The notes below the pieces were generated by a model. That model ran no database searches and was not told where the DNA came from. It was given only the letters and a program-made list of their open reading frames with translations. This document shows, in pieces, positions 20,460 to 31,988 of a DNA stretch of 64,000 nt. The stretch comes from Aquanectria penicillioides. Taxonomy: Eukaryota > Ascomycota > Sordariomycetes > Hypocreales > Nectriaceae. Position 1 is the stretch's first letter, and the number at the start of each line of letters is the position of its first letter. The translations under genes were made by a program, and so were the position numbers. The DNA lies in the NCBI GenBank assembly GCA_003415625.1, contig PYIU01000006.1:3782001-3846000 (forward strand). Direction: 5' to 3'.

Positions 20460-22904
20460 ATGCGCTCCTTCCTCTCTGGAGCAGCGGCCCTACTTGGGCT
20501 TGCTGGAACTGTGGCAGCTCAGAGCTTGACCACTTCGGCTTACACCGATCCCAAGACGGGCATTGAGTTTCAGCGATATCTCGCCTCGAGCTACAATTAC
20601 AGTTTCGGTATTGCGGTGCCCGAGACCATCGACACCGACTTCATTGGGCAGATGGTGATTCCCCTCACCGACAGCGAGGGATGGGGTGCTGTTTCGCTCA
20701 AGGGAGGCATGTTGAACGGGCTTCTCTTCGTCGCCTGGGCCGACGGCGAGGACATCATCACTTCGTTCCGTATTGCCGGATCCTACGCCAACCCCGATGT
20801 CTACGACGCCACCACCGTCAACGCCGTGCCCATCGCCAACGGAACCTTCATCAACAGCACCCACATCTCCTACACTTTCCTCTGCGAGGGCTGTGTCCTT
20901 GCCAACACGACGGCCCTGACCGCCACCTCTCCCGTCCTCGGCTGGGCCATCTCGGACAGCAACCCCACGACCGCTTCGGATGCTACCAGCGCTCTCAGCT
21001 ACCACGCTGCCGGCTTCGGCCAGTTTGGAGTTGATATTGCTTCGGCCAAGTCTGCCTCCTACTCCCAGTGGGCTTCGTGGGCTTCCTCCACCACCCCCGG
21101 AACCGGCTCGGGATCCAACACCACGCTGCCCTCGAACAGCACCATCCCCGTGACCACCTCCAACACCACCTACGACGTCATCGTCGTTGGTGGAGGTCCC
21201 GCCGGTATCATTGCTGCTGAGCGTATCGCCGAGTCTGGCGTCAGCGTTCTCCTCATCGAGCGGGGCCCGGCCAACACCGTTGCTCTCGGCTCCAGCCAGG
21301 CCCTCTCCTGGAACGACACCCTGACTCCCTATGATATCCCCGCCCTCGGCAGCAGCATGACCAGCCTCTCGGGCACCAAGTTCTGCAGCGACACCGCCTC
21401 CACTGCCGGATGTCTCCTGGGAGGATCCAGCTCCATCAACGGCCTCAACTTCATCCACCCTCCGGAGCACGACTTTGAGCGCTGGCCCACGGGCTGGAAG
21501 TGGGCCGACATGTCCGACGCTGCTGCTCGTCTCTATGAGCGAAACCCCGGAACCACGGAGCCCTCCGACGACCGCAAGCACTACGACGACCGCACGTACT
21601 CGATCCTGTCCAAGTATCTCGGCTCCAAGGGCTGGACTGAGGTCGACTCGATCGAGAAGCCCCAGGAGAAGCACATGGTCTACTCTCGTCCCTCGTGGTC
21701 CATCAAGGACAACCTGCGTGCAGGACCCGCCCGCACCTACATGCCCTTTGCCCAGGAGCTGCCCAACTTCACCCTGAAGCTCGAAACCAAGGTCCTCCAG
21801 ACCATCCGCAACGGCAGCACCATCACCGGTGTTCTCACCGTTGGCTCGGACAACAGCCGCCAGATCATCAACCTCAAGTCGGGCGGCAAGGTCGTCATCG
21901 CCGCCGGCGCCATGTCGTCGCCTCGCATCCTCTGGAACTCTGGTATCGGTCGATCTGACGCCCTCGCCATTGTCAAGAGCGGCGCCACCTCCACCGGCGT
22001 GTCTCTCCCTGCCGAGTCCGACTGGATCGACCTCCCCGTCGGCCACCATCTCCAGGACCACGCCCAGGTCATGCTGCAGTTCAACACGGCCAGCAACTTC
22101 AGCGCCTACGACTTCAACGACATCGCCACCGCCCCCGTCTCTTCCGATCTCGACCTGTACTACCAGGGATCCGGCCCCATCACCCAGGCAGCGCAGCGCA
22201 TGCATCTCTGGACCTCGGCCCAGGGCTCCGATGGCCGCACTCGTTACCTCCAGGGCACTGCCAGCGCCATGGCCGATGGCATCATCACCGTCCGAACCTT
22301 TTTGACTCACGGAACCACCACCACCGGCGAGCTGGGCATCACCACCTCTGGAAACACCGTGCTCAACACCAAGCCGTGGTTGATTGATGAGGCGGATCGC
22401 GAGACCATGTCCGAGTTTGTCCAGTGGTGGTTGGACCTCACCAGCACCAGCAACTCGACCCTATCTTACGTCACCCCCGGGGCCACTCCTTCTGAGATTA
22501 TCTCCTCCAAGATGATCAGCGGAGACCACTGGGTCGGCAGCGCCAAGATGGGCGTCGACGATGGCCGCACCGGCAACGGCACCAGCGTCGTGGACCTCAA
22601 CACCAAGGTCTACGGCACCGACAACCTCTTCGTCGTCGACGCTTCCATCCACCCCGACCTGCCCACCGGAAACACCCAGTCCATCATCATGATCACCGCC
22701 GAGCACGCTGCCGAGAAGATTGCTGCTTACAAGGTCAGCAGTGGATCCAGCGGATCTGACTCGAGCGGCTCGACTGGCTCTGGTTCGGGCTCGGGCTCGG
22801 GCTCCAGCAACTCGACCACTCCTACCACCGGTAGCGGCAAGTGCGGTGTAAAGAGGAGAGATGCTCGAGTTCCTCTGGGATTCCGAAGGATGTCTAAGCT
22901 GTAA
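20460..22904 (+). CDS. Cellobiose dehydrogenase (AA8 cytochrome + AA3_1 GMC flavoenzyme)
   Basis: Single exon, 814 residues, starting MRSFLSGAAALLGLAGTVAA, a signal peptide cleaved near AQS; upstream in-frame ATGs would hide it. The secreted enzyme oxidises cellobiose and passes electrons through its haem to lytic polysaccharide monooxygenases. Residues ~22-205 form the b-type cytochrome; the expected haem ligands are Met84 (GGMLNG) and His182 (YHAAGFG), with the 98-residue spacing of the Phanerochaete enzyme (Met65/His163). A Ser/Thr/Gly linker precedes the dehydrogenase. Its FAD motif GGGPAG is at 244-249, followed by LLIERG, the GMC block GGSSSINGLNF, the catalytic His690 (GDHWVGSAKMG) and Asn738 (PTGNTQS). 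A Gly/Ser-rich tail replaces any cellulose-binding module. GC-rich codon use suggests high expression. Confidence 0.95.
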   Translation: MRSFLSGAAALLGLAGTVAAQSLTTSAYTDPKTGIEFQRYLASSYNYSFGIAVPETIDTDFIGQMVIPLTDSEGWGAVSLKGGMLNGLLFVAWADGEDIITSFRIAGSYANPDVYDATTVNAVPIANGTFINSTHISYTFLCEGCVLANTTALTATSPVLGWAISDSNPTTASDATSALSYHAAGFGQFGVDIASAKSASYSQWASWASSTTPGTGSGSNTTLPSNSTIPVTTSNTTYDVIVVGGGPAGIIAAERIAESGVSVLLIERGPANTVALGSSQALSWNDTLTPYDIPALGSSMTSLSGTKFCSDTASTAGCLLGGSSSINGLNFIHPPEHDFERWPTGWKWADMSDAAARLYERNPGTTEPSDDRKHYDDRTYSILSKYLGSKGWTEVDSIEKPQEKHMVYSRPSWSIKDNLRAGPARTYMPFAQELPNFTLKLETKVLQTIRNGSTITGVLTVGSDNSRQIINLKSGGKVVIAAGAMSSPRILWNSGIGRSDALAIVKSGATSTGVSLPAESDWIDLPVGHHLQDHAQVMLQFNTASNFSAYDFNDIATAPVSSDLDLYYQGSGPITQAAQRMHLWTSAQGSDGRTRYLQGTASAMADGIITVRTFLTHGTTTTGELGITTSGNTVLNTKPWLIDEADRETMSEFVQWWLDLTSTSNSTLSYVTPGATPSEIISSKMISGDHWVGSAKMGVDDGRTGNGTSVVDLNTKVYGTDNLFVVDASIHPDLPTGNTQSIIMITAEHAAEKIAAYKVSSGSSGSDSSGSTGSGSGSGSGSSNSTTPTTGSGKCGVKRRDARVPLGFRRMSKL

Positions 22905-22911
22905 GCGAGAG

Positions 22912-22938
22912 GGAGAGAGAGAGAGAGAGAGAGAGAGA
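22912..22938. repeat. GA microsatellite
   Basis: About 13 GA units in the 3' flank of the cellobiose dehydrogenase gene. Confidence 0.9.
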
Positions 22939-24382
22939 TGTTGCTCTGACAAGCGTCACCGCGTCTTGTGTGTCTTACGGCTCACGGCTCACGGCTCGAC
23001 GGACCCCAACAATCTCCTGGAGCCATTTCAAAGTACATATTTCCTTCCAGATCATGTATAAATAATTTTTTTGATCTTCTGGAAATCAATCATCGAGATT
23101 ATCAAGAATTTGTTCATAGACCGAATTGATGCTGCACATGTTGTTGCTCGTGTGTCTTTTCAAGACTTAAAATGCCTCTCCCATGGCGTGAAATCCCACT
23201 GCCCTCCCCATGGGGTGTTTCTGAGTGACGTTGATATTGGGCACTATTGACTGACCCTTGTCGCCCTCGTCAAAATTTAAGCTGATGGTCGCTTGAAGCC
23301 TTAAAAAAGGAGACGGAGCACCCTGGATTAGGTACCCATGAATCAGGTGACTGATTCAGTTGGTTATCCGGTGCGTTGTCCTTGGAGACCGAGCGACCGA
23401 ACCACACATTGGGCGAGAATTGCTATAGGCCTTGTCTTATTGTCAAGCAACATCTCGCTTGCTTGTCTCTAATGCTGCCGGGCGATCCGCTGCACGAATT
23501 CATGCTATGCCATGCCTCGGCTTGCGCTGACGTTATCGCCGCCGTCGCGCCTATGGCCGGCCGGGTTGAGGATCCCGTCATCGGGGGCATAATAAGCCTC
23601 AACTCATCCTCTTTTGGGGCTTGGAGCTGCAGAAGAGCGGTACATACATAGTATGGCCGTTTCTGAGGGGCTGATGCCCCCCAAGGCGGATTTTGCAGTG
23701 CTATTTGGCAATTGTCTTGGAGTGAAATAACAACATGTGATTAATCACACCGTGAGCCTTGGCTCTCACTGAATCAGTGAATCAGGAGCATGGACTGCAA
23801 GGTGTCTGGTACCACTCTGTTTAGAATTTTTAATTAACTTTTTAGAACCGACAAAAACACCAATGGAAGCTCACGGTTGCAGGAACATGTATTTATGGGG
23901 CTCCCAGAGTGTGAGATGGCGGCGATGGCGGCGATTCCGGGGGCATCGCCTCTGCCACGCTTAAACCGGTAAGTTTGGCGGCTGTGCGGAAGCCTTTTGG
24001 CGCGCCTGGAAGGGGCATGACCTTTTCCTGGGCTCTGGAGGTGCGACTCTTACATCTTACATGGCACTAATGCCATGGCCGCAGGCGATGGAACGAACTG
24101 CGGAAGTCTTGGTGGCTTAGATGGCTGACGGTACTCGCAAAGTAGAGCCAAGTATTTGGTGCTCCGCATCAGAACTCAATTTATCACGCATGGTCGGGAA
24201 CCCGGCATCATGTGGTGATTCAAAGATGCGAATCCCGGCAGCAAGGGAGAGATGGAGGGGGATCATGGGAGGAATGGGAGGGGAAATGGCCAATAATGGC
24301 GTCACTGAATACGGGCGGGACAGGCTCCGAGTCTCGTACCGGAAGCTCTCTCTAGCAATCTTAGCTCGCTCCCTCATGTCTT

Positions 24383-24422
24383 CTTGTGTTCTTGTGTCCT
24401 TGTGTCCTCGTGTCCTCGTGCT
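24383..24422. repeat. Five 8-bp tandem repeats
   Basis: Units CTTGTGTT, CTTGTGTC, CTTGTGTC, CTCGTGTC and CTCGTGCT follow without gaps in the region upstream of the GH16 gene. Confidence 0.8.
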
Positions 24423-25039
24423 CCCCCCGAGCATCCGGGATATTGACGAGGGCCCCATCAAACCTCGCATGTTAGCAGATTCTTCGACGGCCACGGCAAA
24501 ACTCTGCTCGATACTTTGGGCGACTTACTACAGCAACCGGCCCTGTCTTTGTCAGGGTGAGCTGGTTTGCTTTTCTATTTTCAGCTCGTTTCTGGAGTGA
24601 AAACTGGTGGCTGGATTAGCTCGGCCACGCCGGCCTTGATTGGTCGTGATGCATCCGCATGGAGAAGCTCCCCACGTTTAATCCCTCGAGGGTGGGTTGC
24701 TTGGTCAACGCGCCAGTGGAATACGAGTCTGACAAGTGAGGCCGTGTCTTTGGTATAAAAAGCAAGGTAAGCATTAATGCACATTGTGACTTCTGCATTG
24801 ATCTGACTTTGGCTGCGTCTCACAGGCTCACCGACAGCAAGACAGGAATTTCCATCCATCAGTTCCATATTCTATCTATACTCACGGTTCGTACCCCCCC
24901 TTCCCCTTTCTGACTGACCACCGTGCTATTTAGGGCTTTCTCCGACCATACAAGATCCGCAGATTTGACGCCTGATCTCTGATCTCTCCGATTAATACCT
25001 CCTCTTTCAGCAAAGATACAAAAGATACATACATCCATC

Positions 25040-26030
25040 ATGCTCGGCAAGGCTTTCTCGACCGCTGTGCTGGCCGCCCTCGTGGCACCTGCATTGGGCC
25101 AAACCTACACGAGCTGCAACCCGCTCACGACCAGTACGTCTCTCCCGTGTTACACTGCTTGTTGCCTCGAACGGCTTTACGGATATGTGTGAATTGCTTT
25201 CAATACTGACCTGTTGTTTCTTTCAAACTACAGCCTGTGCTGCCGACCCTGCCTTCGGTAAGGATACCGTCTCATGCCACTTCGCCGACGGTGCTTGCAG
25301 CGCCTTCAGTGCTTTGGCTGGAACATCCATCACGTATGGCGACAAGGGAGCTGTATTCTCCATCAGCTCGCTAGCCCAAGCGCCTACCATTGCCACTGGG
25401 AAATACATCTTCTTTGGCCGCGTTGATATCGAGGTGCAGGCCGCCGCTGGTCAGGGAATCATCACGAGTGCTGTGCTGCAGTCTGACGATCTCGACGAGG
25501 TAAAATAAATTACTCTCCTTTCATCACTGGATCCGAATCCTGACTGACTCATCCTCTAGATCGACTGGGAATGGATTGGAGGCGACAACGCTCAGGTGCA
25601 AACCAACTACTTCAGCAAGGGCGACACCACCACCTATGACCGCGGAGCCTTCCATCCCGTTACGACCCCCACCACCTCATTCCACGTCTATTCCATTATC
25701 TGGACTCCCAAGGCCGTCGAGTGGCTCATTGACAACGTCGTCGTGCGAACTCTGACCTACGAGGCGGCCAAGGGCGGTTCCGGATTCCCCCAGACCCCCA
25801 TGCAGATCAAGCTCGGCACTTGGGTTGGCGGCAGCCCCAACGCTGCTCCAGGCACCATTACCTGGGCCGGTGGTCTCACTGATTTCTCCAAGGCGCCCTT
25901 CGTCGGTTACTACAAGAGCATCTCCATTGTCGACTACGCCGGCGGCGATGCTCCTACCACCAAGAGCGTCAAGGAGTACATCTACGGCGACCACTCTGGC
26001 AGCATGTCCAGCATCCAGGTTGTTGTTTAA
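25040..26030 (+). CDS. GH16 Crh-type chitin-glucan transglycosylase
   Basis: Three exons, 25040-25133, 25234-25499 and 25560-26030, with 100- and 60-bp GT-AG introns; 276 residues. The signal peptide MLGKAFSTAVLAALVAPALG is followed by a Cys-rich TSCNPLTT/TCAADPAFG segment. The catalytic motif DEIDWEW (residues 119-125, Glu120 nucleophile, Glu124 acid/base) is formed across intron 2. Family signatures include WTPKAVEWLIDN and MQIKLGTWVGG. Crh enzymes join chitin chains to glucan in the cell wall. The protein ends in a valine-rich tip (MSSIQVVV) with no Ser/Thr-rich tail or GPI signal, so it is probably secreted rather than anchored. It could equally be a plain GH16 glucanase. Confidence 0.92.
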
Positions 26031-26310
26031 TTCCAAGCGAGTTTTTGATGTATATATGGGTTTGGGTTATGGAATAGGCATGATTATGGGTCTGGTTAAT
26101 GTGTTACGCGCATCCAAAGTTAAAGAGGGGTTTCGTACATAACGGCATGGGGGATTTCAACGACATTTTAGAATATAACGACAAAGTTTAACTCACGAAT
26201 TGAATATTTTTTCGCTCTTCATTTTGGATTTCACGAGTGACATGTCTGTCCCCTTTCGTGCATTACATTGATCAATCATTTAATATCCCCCTGACTGTGA
26301 TATTAGCCCT
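26031..26310. other. Convergent intergenic stretch
   Basis: AT-rich 3' flanks; nothing recognised. Confidence 0.5.
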
Positions 26311-28185
26311 TTACCGGGCTTGCTCCTGATCCGGGAAGAAAACCTGCGCGATGATTGCTGTCCTTTGGCAACCCATGTCAAGGTCATTCGTTTGCCCTCC
26401 CTGATTCACTGGGCCGTCATGCTGTATCCCAGAAAGATCATGAGTGATGCTATCCAGCAGGACGCGGCCCGGATTTGCCATTGAGTGGTGGATCCCGAAA
26501 ACACAATTTCGGTCCCAAGCCACCGGCATTTCACTCGGGGGAGAAAGAAACGGCGGCTGAGAAAATTGGTTTCTCGCGCGAACTTCTAGTGCTGTTTGCC
26601 CATATTCATTGAACACGCTGCCAGAAATGTCGCGGCACGTCCACCGCTTCACGTTGGAGAGGGTAGGGTCTACAAACTCGACGGCGAAGAATATAGAGAG
26701 TTGTGTCTCGTAACGTTCCCGGTCGTCCTCGTCATCCCTCGAGGCGTACATGTCGATCGCCAAGGGTTTCTCAAACTCGGCCGCTCCGTAGGCGATGGTT
26801 GGAATGTCCTCGTCGACGATTAAGCCGATGAGCAAATGATTTCGCAATGGTATTTCTGGAAACTGTTTGGTCATCTTGTATCCTTTCAATCCGGCGGGAA
26901 AGGTGAGAAAAATATGTGTAGGCGCCCCCCGTCCAAAGACTGGTCTCGGGAACGTGTGTCCGCTGACACCGCGATGCTTCCCTCTGAGCGACAGATCCAC
27001 TGTTATTTCCATCTCTTTGCCAACGTAGCCGCTGTCCACGACACTCACCGTGGTCGAGGGCCACCCTGACCTGAATAATTGATCGTGGCCAAGACCACGG
27101 ATAGGAATCCAGAGGGCGCGGTCGCCCAGCTTGAACGGCAATACCGCAAATCGATAAGCCGGGCTGAGCGTATCGACGAGGTGGAGATTGAGCGATAGGC
27201 CAAGGTTGCTAATGCTGAAGCGGACGGAGCTGCTCGCCAACTGATTAAATTTCAACGCGGTAGGTATGTTTCCTAGATTTCTGAGCAGATGGAAATCTCT
27301 CGGGTCTTGAGCCAAGACCTCCACAGGTGGGTCGTTGTAGTATTCCATTTCGCCGTCTTCCGTTACCATGGGCGGCGTGATACCTCGACACCATGCCAGA
27401 AAGGTCATGTCGCGGGTCTTTTGGATAATCTCCAGCTGTAGCCTGTAGAACGCCTTAGTTCCTTCGCCGTATAGAAGCGGCATGTTGACGTCGAAGAGTC
27501 CCATGAGACAGTAGGCCATGTCTTCCGTCCTCGTTGTCTGTCGCGTGGACGCCCACGTCATTATCTCTGCGATGCTTTCAATTCCCTCCATCAGCTGTCC
27601 AGAGTTCAACAAGACCCTGGACGGTATGGCTGTGATTTGTTCAATAGTCGGTACCATCTCATATCTGCTGCACACTGTCGTCCACAGCTTGGATAGGAAT
27701 GTCACCCTGGGCGGCGCGATCAGCTCTTGCAGCGTCCATCCCCGCGTAAACCATCAACTGGCACGAAACGCGCTGTCCAGTGCCTCACACTCCTGCACAG
27801 AGCATGGCGGTACGTCGACAAGAAACACGTAGCAAACCTGGGCTCTCTGATACCACCGATACATGGAGTTCAAAGCCTCTGACAGCTCTACCGAGTTCGT
27901 CTTGTCGATGCACACCGAGTCTACCCATATCCAAGAATGGCCTTCTCCTTGTGCATGTCGTGCAGCCTTGTACACCTTCTTATATCCGCCCTGGTCCTTT
28001 ATCTTTGTAACCTCCTCCTTCGGATACACCCACCCCCATCGTGGAGGAGCTTGCTTCCGGGCATACAGCCAGTCCTGATACGAGATTTCCTCGGTGCCCC
28101 AGGTGTGGGAGAGGATGACGTAATGAGGAATATTGGTGTCGAAGAATTCGTGCAATTTCAATGATTGAGTGTTTATGAGACGCAT
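26311..28185 (-). pseudogene. HET-domain (heterokaryon incompatibility) gene with a nonsense codon
   Basis: One continuous frame of 624 sense codons, broken only by TGA at 27754-27756 (codon 144). Upstream: MRLINTQSLKLHEFF, HYVILSHTWG, then SWIWVDSVCIDKTNSVELSE and MYRWYQRAQVCYVFLVDV. Downstream in the same frame: WFTRGWTLQELIAPPRVTFL, then the post-HET block TTRTEDMAYCLMGLFDVNMP and LLYGEGTKAF (DUF8212-like), then ~300 residues of C-terminal domain. HET proteins normally read S-R-W-F-T-R-G-W here, so the stop replaces the conserved Arg, as expected from CGA to TGA. No intron can remove it. HET proteins trigger cell death after fusion of unlike strains; this allele would give only a 143-residue fragment. 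Stop-codon readthrough or a sequencing error remain possible. Confidence 0.85.
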
Positions 28186-28895
28186 TCTGAGCCGCCCATG
28201 TGGATTTAATCCTCAGGCTAGCCTAGAACCTAGATATTTTGCAGCACAACGTACGATGCGTCAATTGAGGGGTGGTTATCATCAGAGGCTTAGAGCTATA
28301 ACCGTACATATTGGGCGCCTGGAATTTAAGGCATCGATTTGCACAATCCGGCTCTGTTTGACAATCTGAATGTTGATGCTCGAGATTTAGAAGCTGCACG
28401 ATGACCTATTTCATCTTATATTTTTATTCAAATTAGAAGCTGGTGACATACTTTCCATGGGGTTTTATTTTAATTGGATTGGCTTTCGTTTCTCGTTACT
28501 AAAATAGGACGTTAAGATCCTGCCTCGAAGTATCAAGCAGCTTGTTCGAAAACAATATCCAAGAAAAATACGCAACTATCTTTCAAGATGGAGAATAAGG
28601 TATGTATACAAGGGATAGACTAGGAGAGACCTTGTTGGATGACATGAATGCCTCACTTCTGACTTTGAGGAAGGGAAGGCATTTCACGTTGCTCTCACTG
28701 CCTTCCCAACTCATCCTCGGATTTGGGCTCCGGTGATTATCATGACCGAATTTGATATTCAACCTCAATGTTTTTTCTTAATTTCCTTGCATCGATCTGT
28801 TTGACTTCACGATGAGCTTTCGGATTAGAGCTGATAGAGGCAGTTGCTTTTACACGAAACATAATACGCAATGGGGAATTCGATTCGAGAAAGCA
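28186..28895. other. Intergenic stretch between HET gene and kinase-like gene
   Basis: AT-rich. Holds the HET promoter side and the 3' flank of the kinase-like gene. No gene or motif recognised. Confidence 0.5.
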
Positions 28896-31079
28896 TCATG
28901 TTGCCTCCTTAAAGCTAACTCGATTACCCCGTTTAGCCTTGGAATTTAATAACTCTGGTTGAAAGGTTGGGAGCCTGATTGGCCAATAGTTAGAGTCCCT
29001 TCCATGCTTTGATGCATTCTTGAAGAACTCGCACAACTGATCACACTCAACTCGATCAAACTTTTCTATGACCAACATTCGGTCACGGATAAATTCTAGC
29101 AACTCAGTTAAGAAGTTCTCGTTGTTGGAGCCACCTGTCCCCATAACACCGGTACAGTTTAACTCTTTGACCAAAGCGATGTTTCTATTTATGCACTGTA
29201 TTATGTCAGTCCTTGGGCTACAAACTCTCAAACAAGGGGCACATTGTTCACCCCTGTTACTGCTTCCTTGATCTTCAGATCTCGATCCTTCTTACCTGTC
29301 GCCCTTTCTTCGAAGGCTTTCAAGTAGAACCTGTCCGTTTGAATTTTCGACCCGCTATTGATATCCATTTCATCGAAACGATCGCGGTCATACTGGTCTA
29401 CGGCGCCTGGGCCTTGTATGAGCCATGTCAAGAATTGTGACAACACGCAGCCAAGAGCCCATATATCTGATTTCCGAGACACGTGACCCAATTCATCAAG
29501 ATGTTCTGGAGAAGCGTATGTTTGATTCACTGGCCCGGCGTGTCCTGGTTGAATAGATCTTGATCCTATTCCATGAAATCTGGTCAAGCCAAGGTCGGAG
29601 ATCTTGAGGATTCCGAGACCGGGCTCATTCTTCTGTTCGAAATGCAAGATGTTTTTGGGAGTTACGTCTCCATGAATTCCGAAATCATTGTCGACACTAA
29701 TTTCTTGGCCGGTGTAGGCCTTATGAATTCCAAGTAAGGCTTTAGATATCCCATGACACTGTTCAGAAACCCAGAAGATGACATCTTGGCATGAATGATC
29801 GCTGTATCCAAGAGTTGAGGGTTCTTTAGCCCAAAGTCTTTTCAAGTTGCCACCCGATGCCCAGGGGAATAATAACGAATACTGGTTGTCTCGTGTAAAT
29901 GTCGCATACAACTGAAGTAGATGCTGGTTGGGCAGTGCTTTTTCAAAAGCTTCAACCTCGCTCTGAAATTCTTCCCGATCCTCCGAATGAAGAATCTTGA
30001 GAGCAAAATCATTATTTAGCTATAGTCCAATGTTAGCCGAGAATGACCTCTTTCATACTCAAGAATCAAGGGCGTTTGACAAATCTGTGGTGGTCTGGAT
30101 GAATCTCGATCTGGATAACCTTCCCATACCCACTTTTATCCGCTATGGGGCGGTAGGATGTCCAGGGCATAATAGTGTCCTGATGTAAATGGTATTGTGA
30201 TACTTCATTGGTACTGTGTTCCGCAATATACGGCGACAAAAATCGCCATTGTTTACTATAAAACTCTTTCATAAATATACCTTCACTCGGTTCAAAGCAA
30301 GGGAGTGTAGCAGTTTCTGAAGGTTCACTCTTGCTTGCTTGACTGGAAGCATCTGAAGCTTCGCCTTTGCTTGCTTTTTTGAGCGCATCCCTTTTCTCCG
30401 TAGCCCATTCAAAGGGAAGGTGAGCATCGCAGATGCCATTTTCAAAGAACCTGTAGAACCTATCAATCCTCTGAATCAGAGCAAGGACAGCAAAGATTCT
30501 GCGGTATGTTACACTCTGTCCTTGTGGACCTTCAGATTTGCCGCAGATTACTTTAGTGAATTCTGCTGCACGCTTAGGAAAATATTGGACAAGTGCGGAG
30601 TGAACACGTTGGTTCACACAAATTTCCTCTAGCTTTCCGAGAGGAAGAAAAAATTGCTTTTTATCAAACATATCATGCTCCATTGCAGCATCTAGAGCAT
30701 CGGCGATGTTATCTGGTGCCTTGGTCTCTCGGCGACGTAGATGGCTCGGTGACTTGCGAAAGAGACGAGCCACTTCCCTTTGCATAAAACTGCGATATTT
30801 ACTTCCCAGTGGGGGATAATCTAAATCAGGCGACAAATTTGACTCGGAACGTAAGGAAAATCCATAGTCATGAATATGATTAGTGCCTGTCGGTTTTGTG
30901 TGGTTTTGGTCTTTTGTCAGGTTCACGGGCTGCAAATCTTGATTGGATATTTCAGGTTGCGTCCAGTTTGAAAGACCACTCTCTGCGAATACCTAGGCAA
31001 GTTGTTAGGGTTTTCCTACACTTGAGAACCACCACAGTCTTCTGACCTGACTAGATTTAGAATGGCTGTGGCTCCACAT
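28896..31079 (-). CDS. Protein-kinase-like protein with helical N-terminal domain
   Basis: Four exons: 31047-31079, 30081-30992, 29252-30019 and 28896-29195; all junctions are phase 0 and the product is 670 residues. The first exon is only 11 codons, and its intron has a CCCTAAC branch site. Residues ~12-290 are a fungal-specific helical domain. A kinase domain follows: glycine loop KSGYGKVIQIEIHPDHHRF, FALKIL (Lys of the VAIK position), catalytic loop HGDVTPKN (431-438), DLG instead of DFG (457-459), ASPEHLDE, and KSDIWALGCVLSQFLTWLI. Asp433 and Asn438 are kept. Such kinases often sit near HET and STAND genes in fungi. The second intron uses a poor donor, GTCAAA (30080); the next GTATGA lies out of frame behind a stop, so impaired splicing is possible. 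Confidence 0.78.
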
Positions 31080-31988
31080 GATGTTTTTCGAGACAATTTA
31101 GCGATGTAAAATGCTAGCTTATGTCCCTGATTCGGATAAGTATTGTGGTGATGATCGAGAATGTCAGAGTTGACGCAAAGAGTGCTACGATGGATTATGC
31201 AGATACTAATTAAGTAGTTATGAGGAGCAGAAAGCCCTCATAGCACAGAAACAACTCGGGGAAAAAACACCTCGTTAGAGCTCTCTTGAGGCGGTGAAAG
31301 CAGGGTTGGGCTGTACTTTGGTAGGCCCTCATATGACAAAAAATACGGCACAAAGATTTAATCACCCATACTGAGATTACAAAGCCATGTGCATGCTCCT
31401 GTTTTCGAGTGGCTGGCTGCATATCACGATGCCTAATCTATCTCGGCTTTCAAAAGCTTAGATACACGAAGGGTACATCAATTATGAGACCAGGCATCCA
31501 ATTGGAGATGGAATTCAAGATTAGGGTGGCTGAGATCATCTGATATGAGACACCACCTTTTAGAGAATGTGAACTGCCACCTGATAGCCTGCAGGTTGCG
31601 TCACGCAGCCTGATTTCCCTTTTCATTAGGCGTCTTGCCCTTGTGGACCTTGGTCGATGTTTGACCCTTCTTGCTATGATTGGTCGCCGAGAATGTACTT
31701 CGGGAGCACGATAACAACATAGTGGAACACAATCAGGCTTGTGTCACATTATTTATCATTTCAGGGAACGCCCCCTTCAAATTCATTCGACAGTTTGAAG
31801 TTGACTCAGCCAATTTCCAGCTAAAAAGCGCATGGACAGCCAGAATTTTCCCCAACATAAGTCTGCCCTTTTCCCCCTCTTCTCATCCAACTTTCAAGCT
31901 TCTTTGTGTACGAGCTTTTGATCCTCCATCTAAAGGTTCTATGAGCCCACCGTATTCGCTCACCAAACTAAGCATATACGCTGAGCTA
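31080..31988. other. Gene-free stretch
   Basis: Promoter side of the kinase-like gene. Nothing else recognised. Confidence 0.5.

Larger units (their letters stand above)
22905..25039. other. Intergenic stretch between CDH and the GH16 gene
   Basis: No gene supported. A GA dinucleotide run follows the CDH stop (22912-22938). An 8-bp tandem repeat of the CTTGTGTC type lies at 24383-24422. A likely TATA element (GGTATAAAA) lies at 24751-24759, about 280 bases before the GH16 start. Confidence 0.55.

Noticed and set aside
20490..22310. A 606-codon minus-strand open frame
   Set aside because: It is antisense to the cellobiose dehydrogenase gene and exists because of that gene's GC-rich third positions. 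Its composition is Gly/Val/Asp-rich with no domain.
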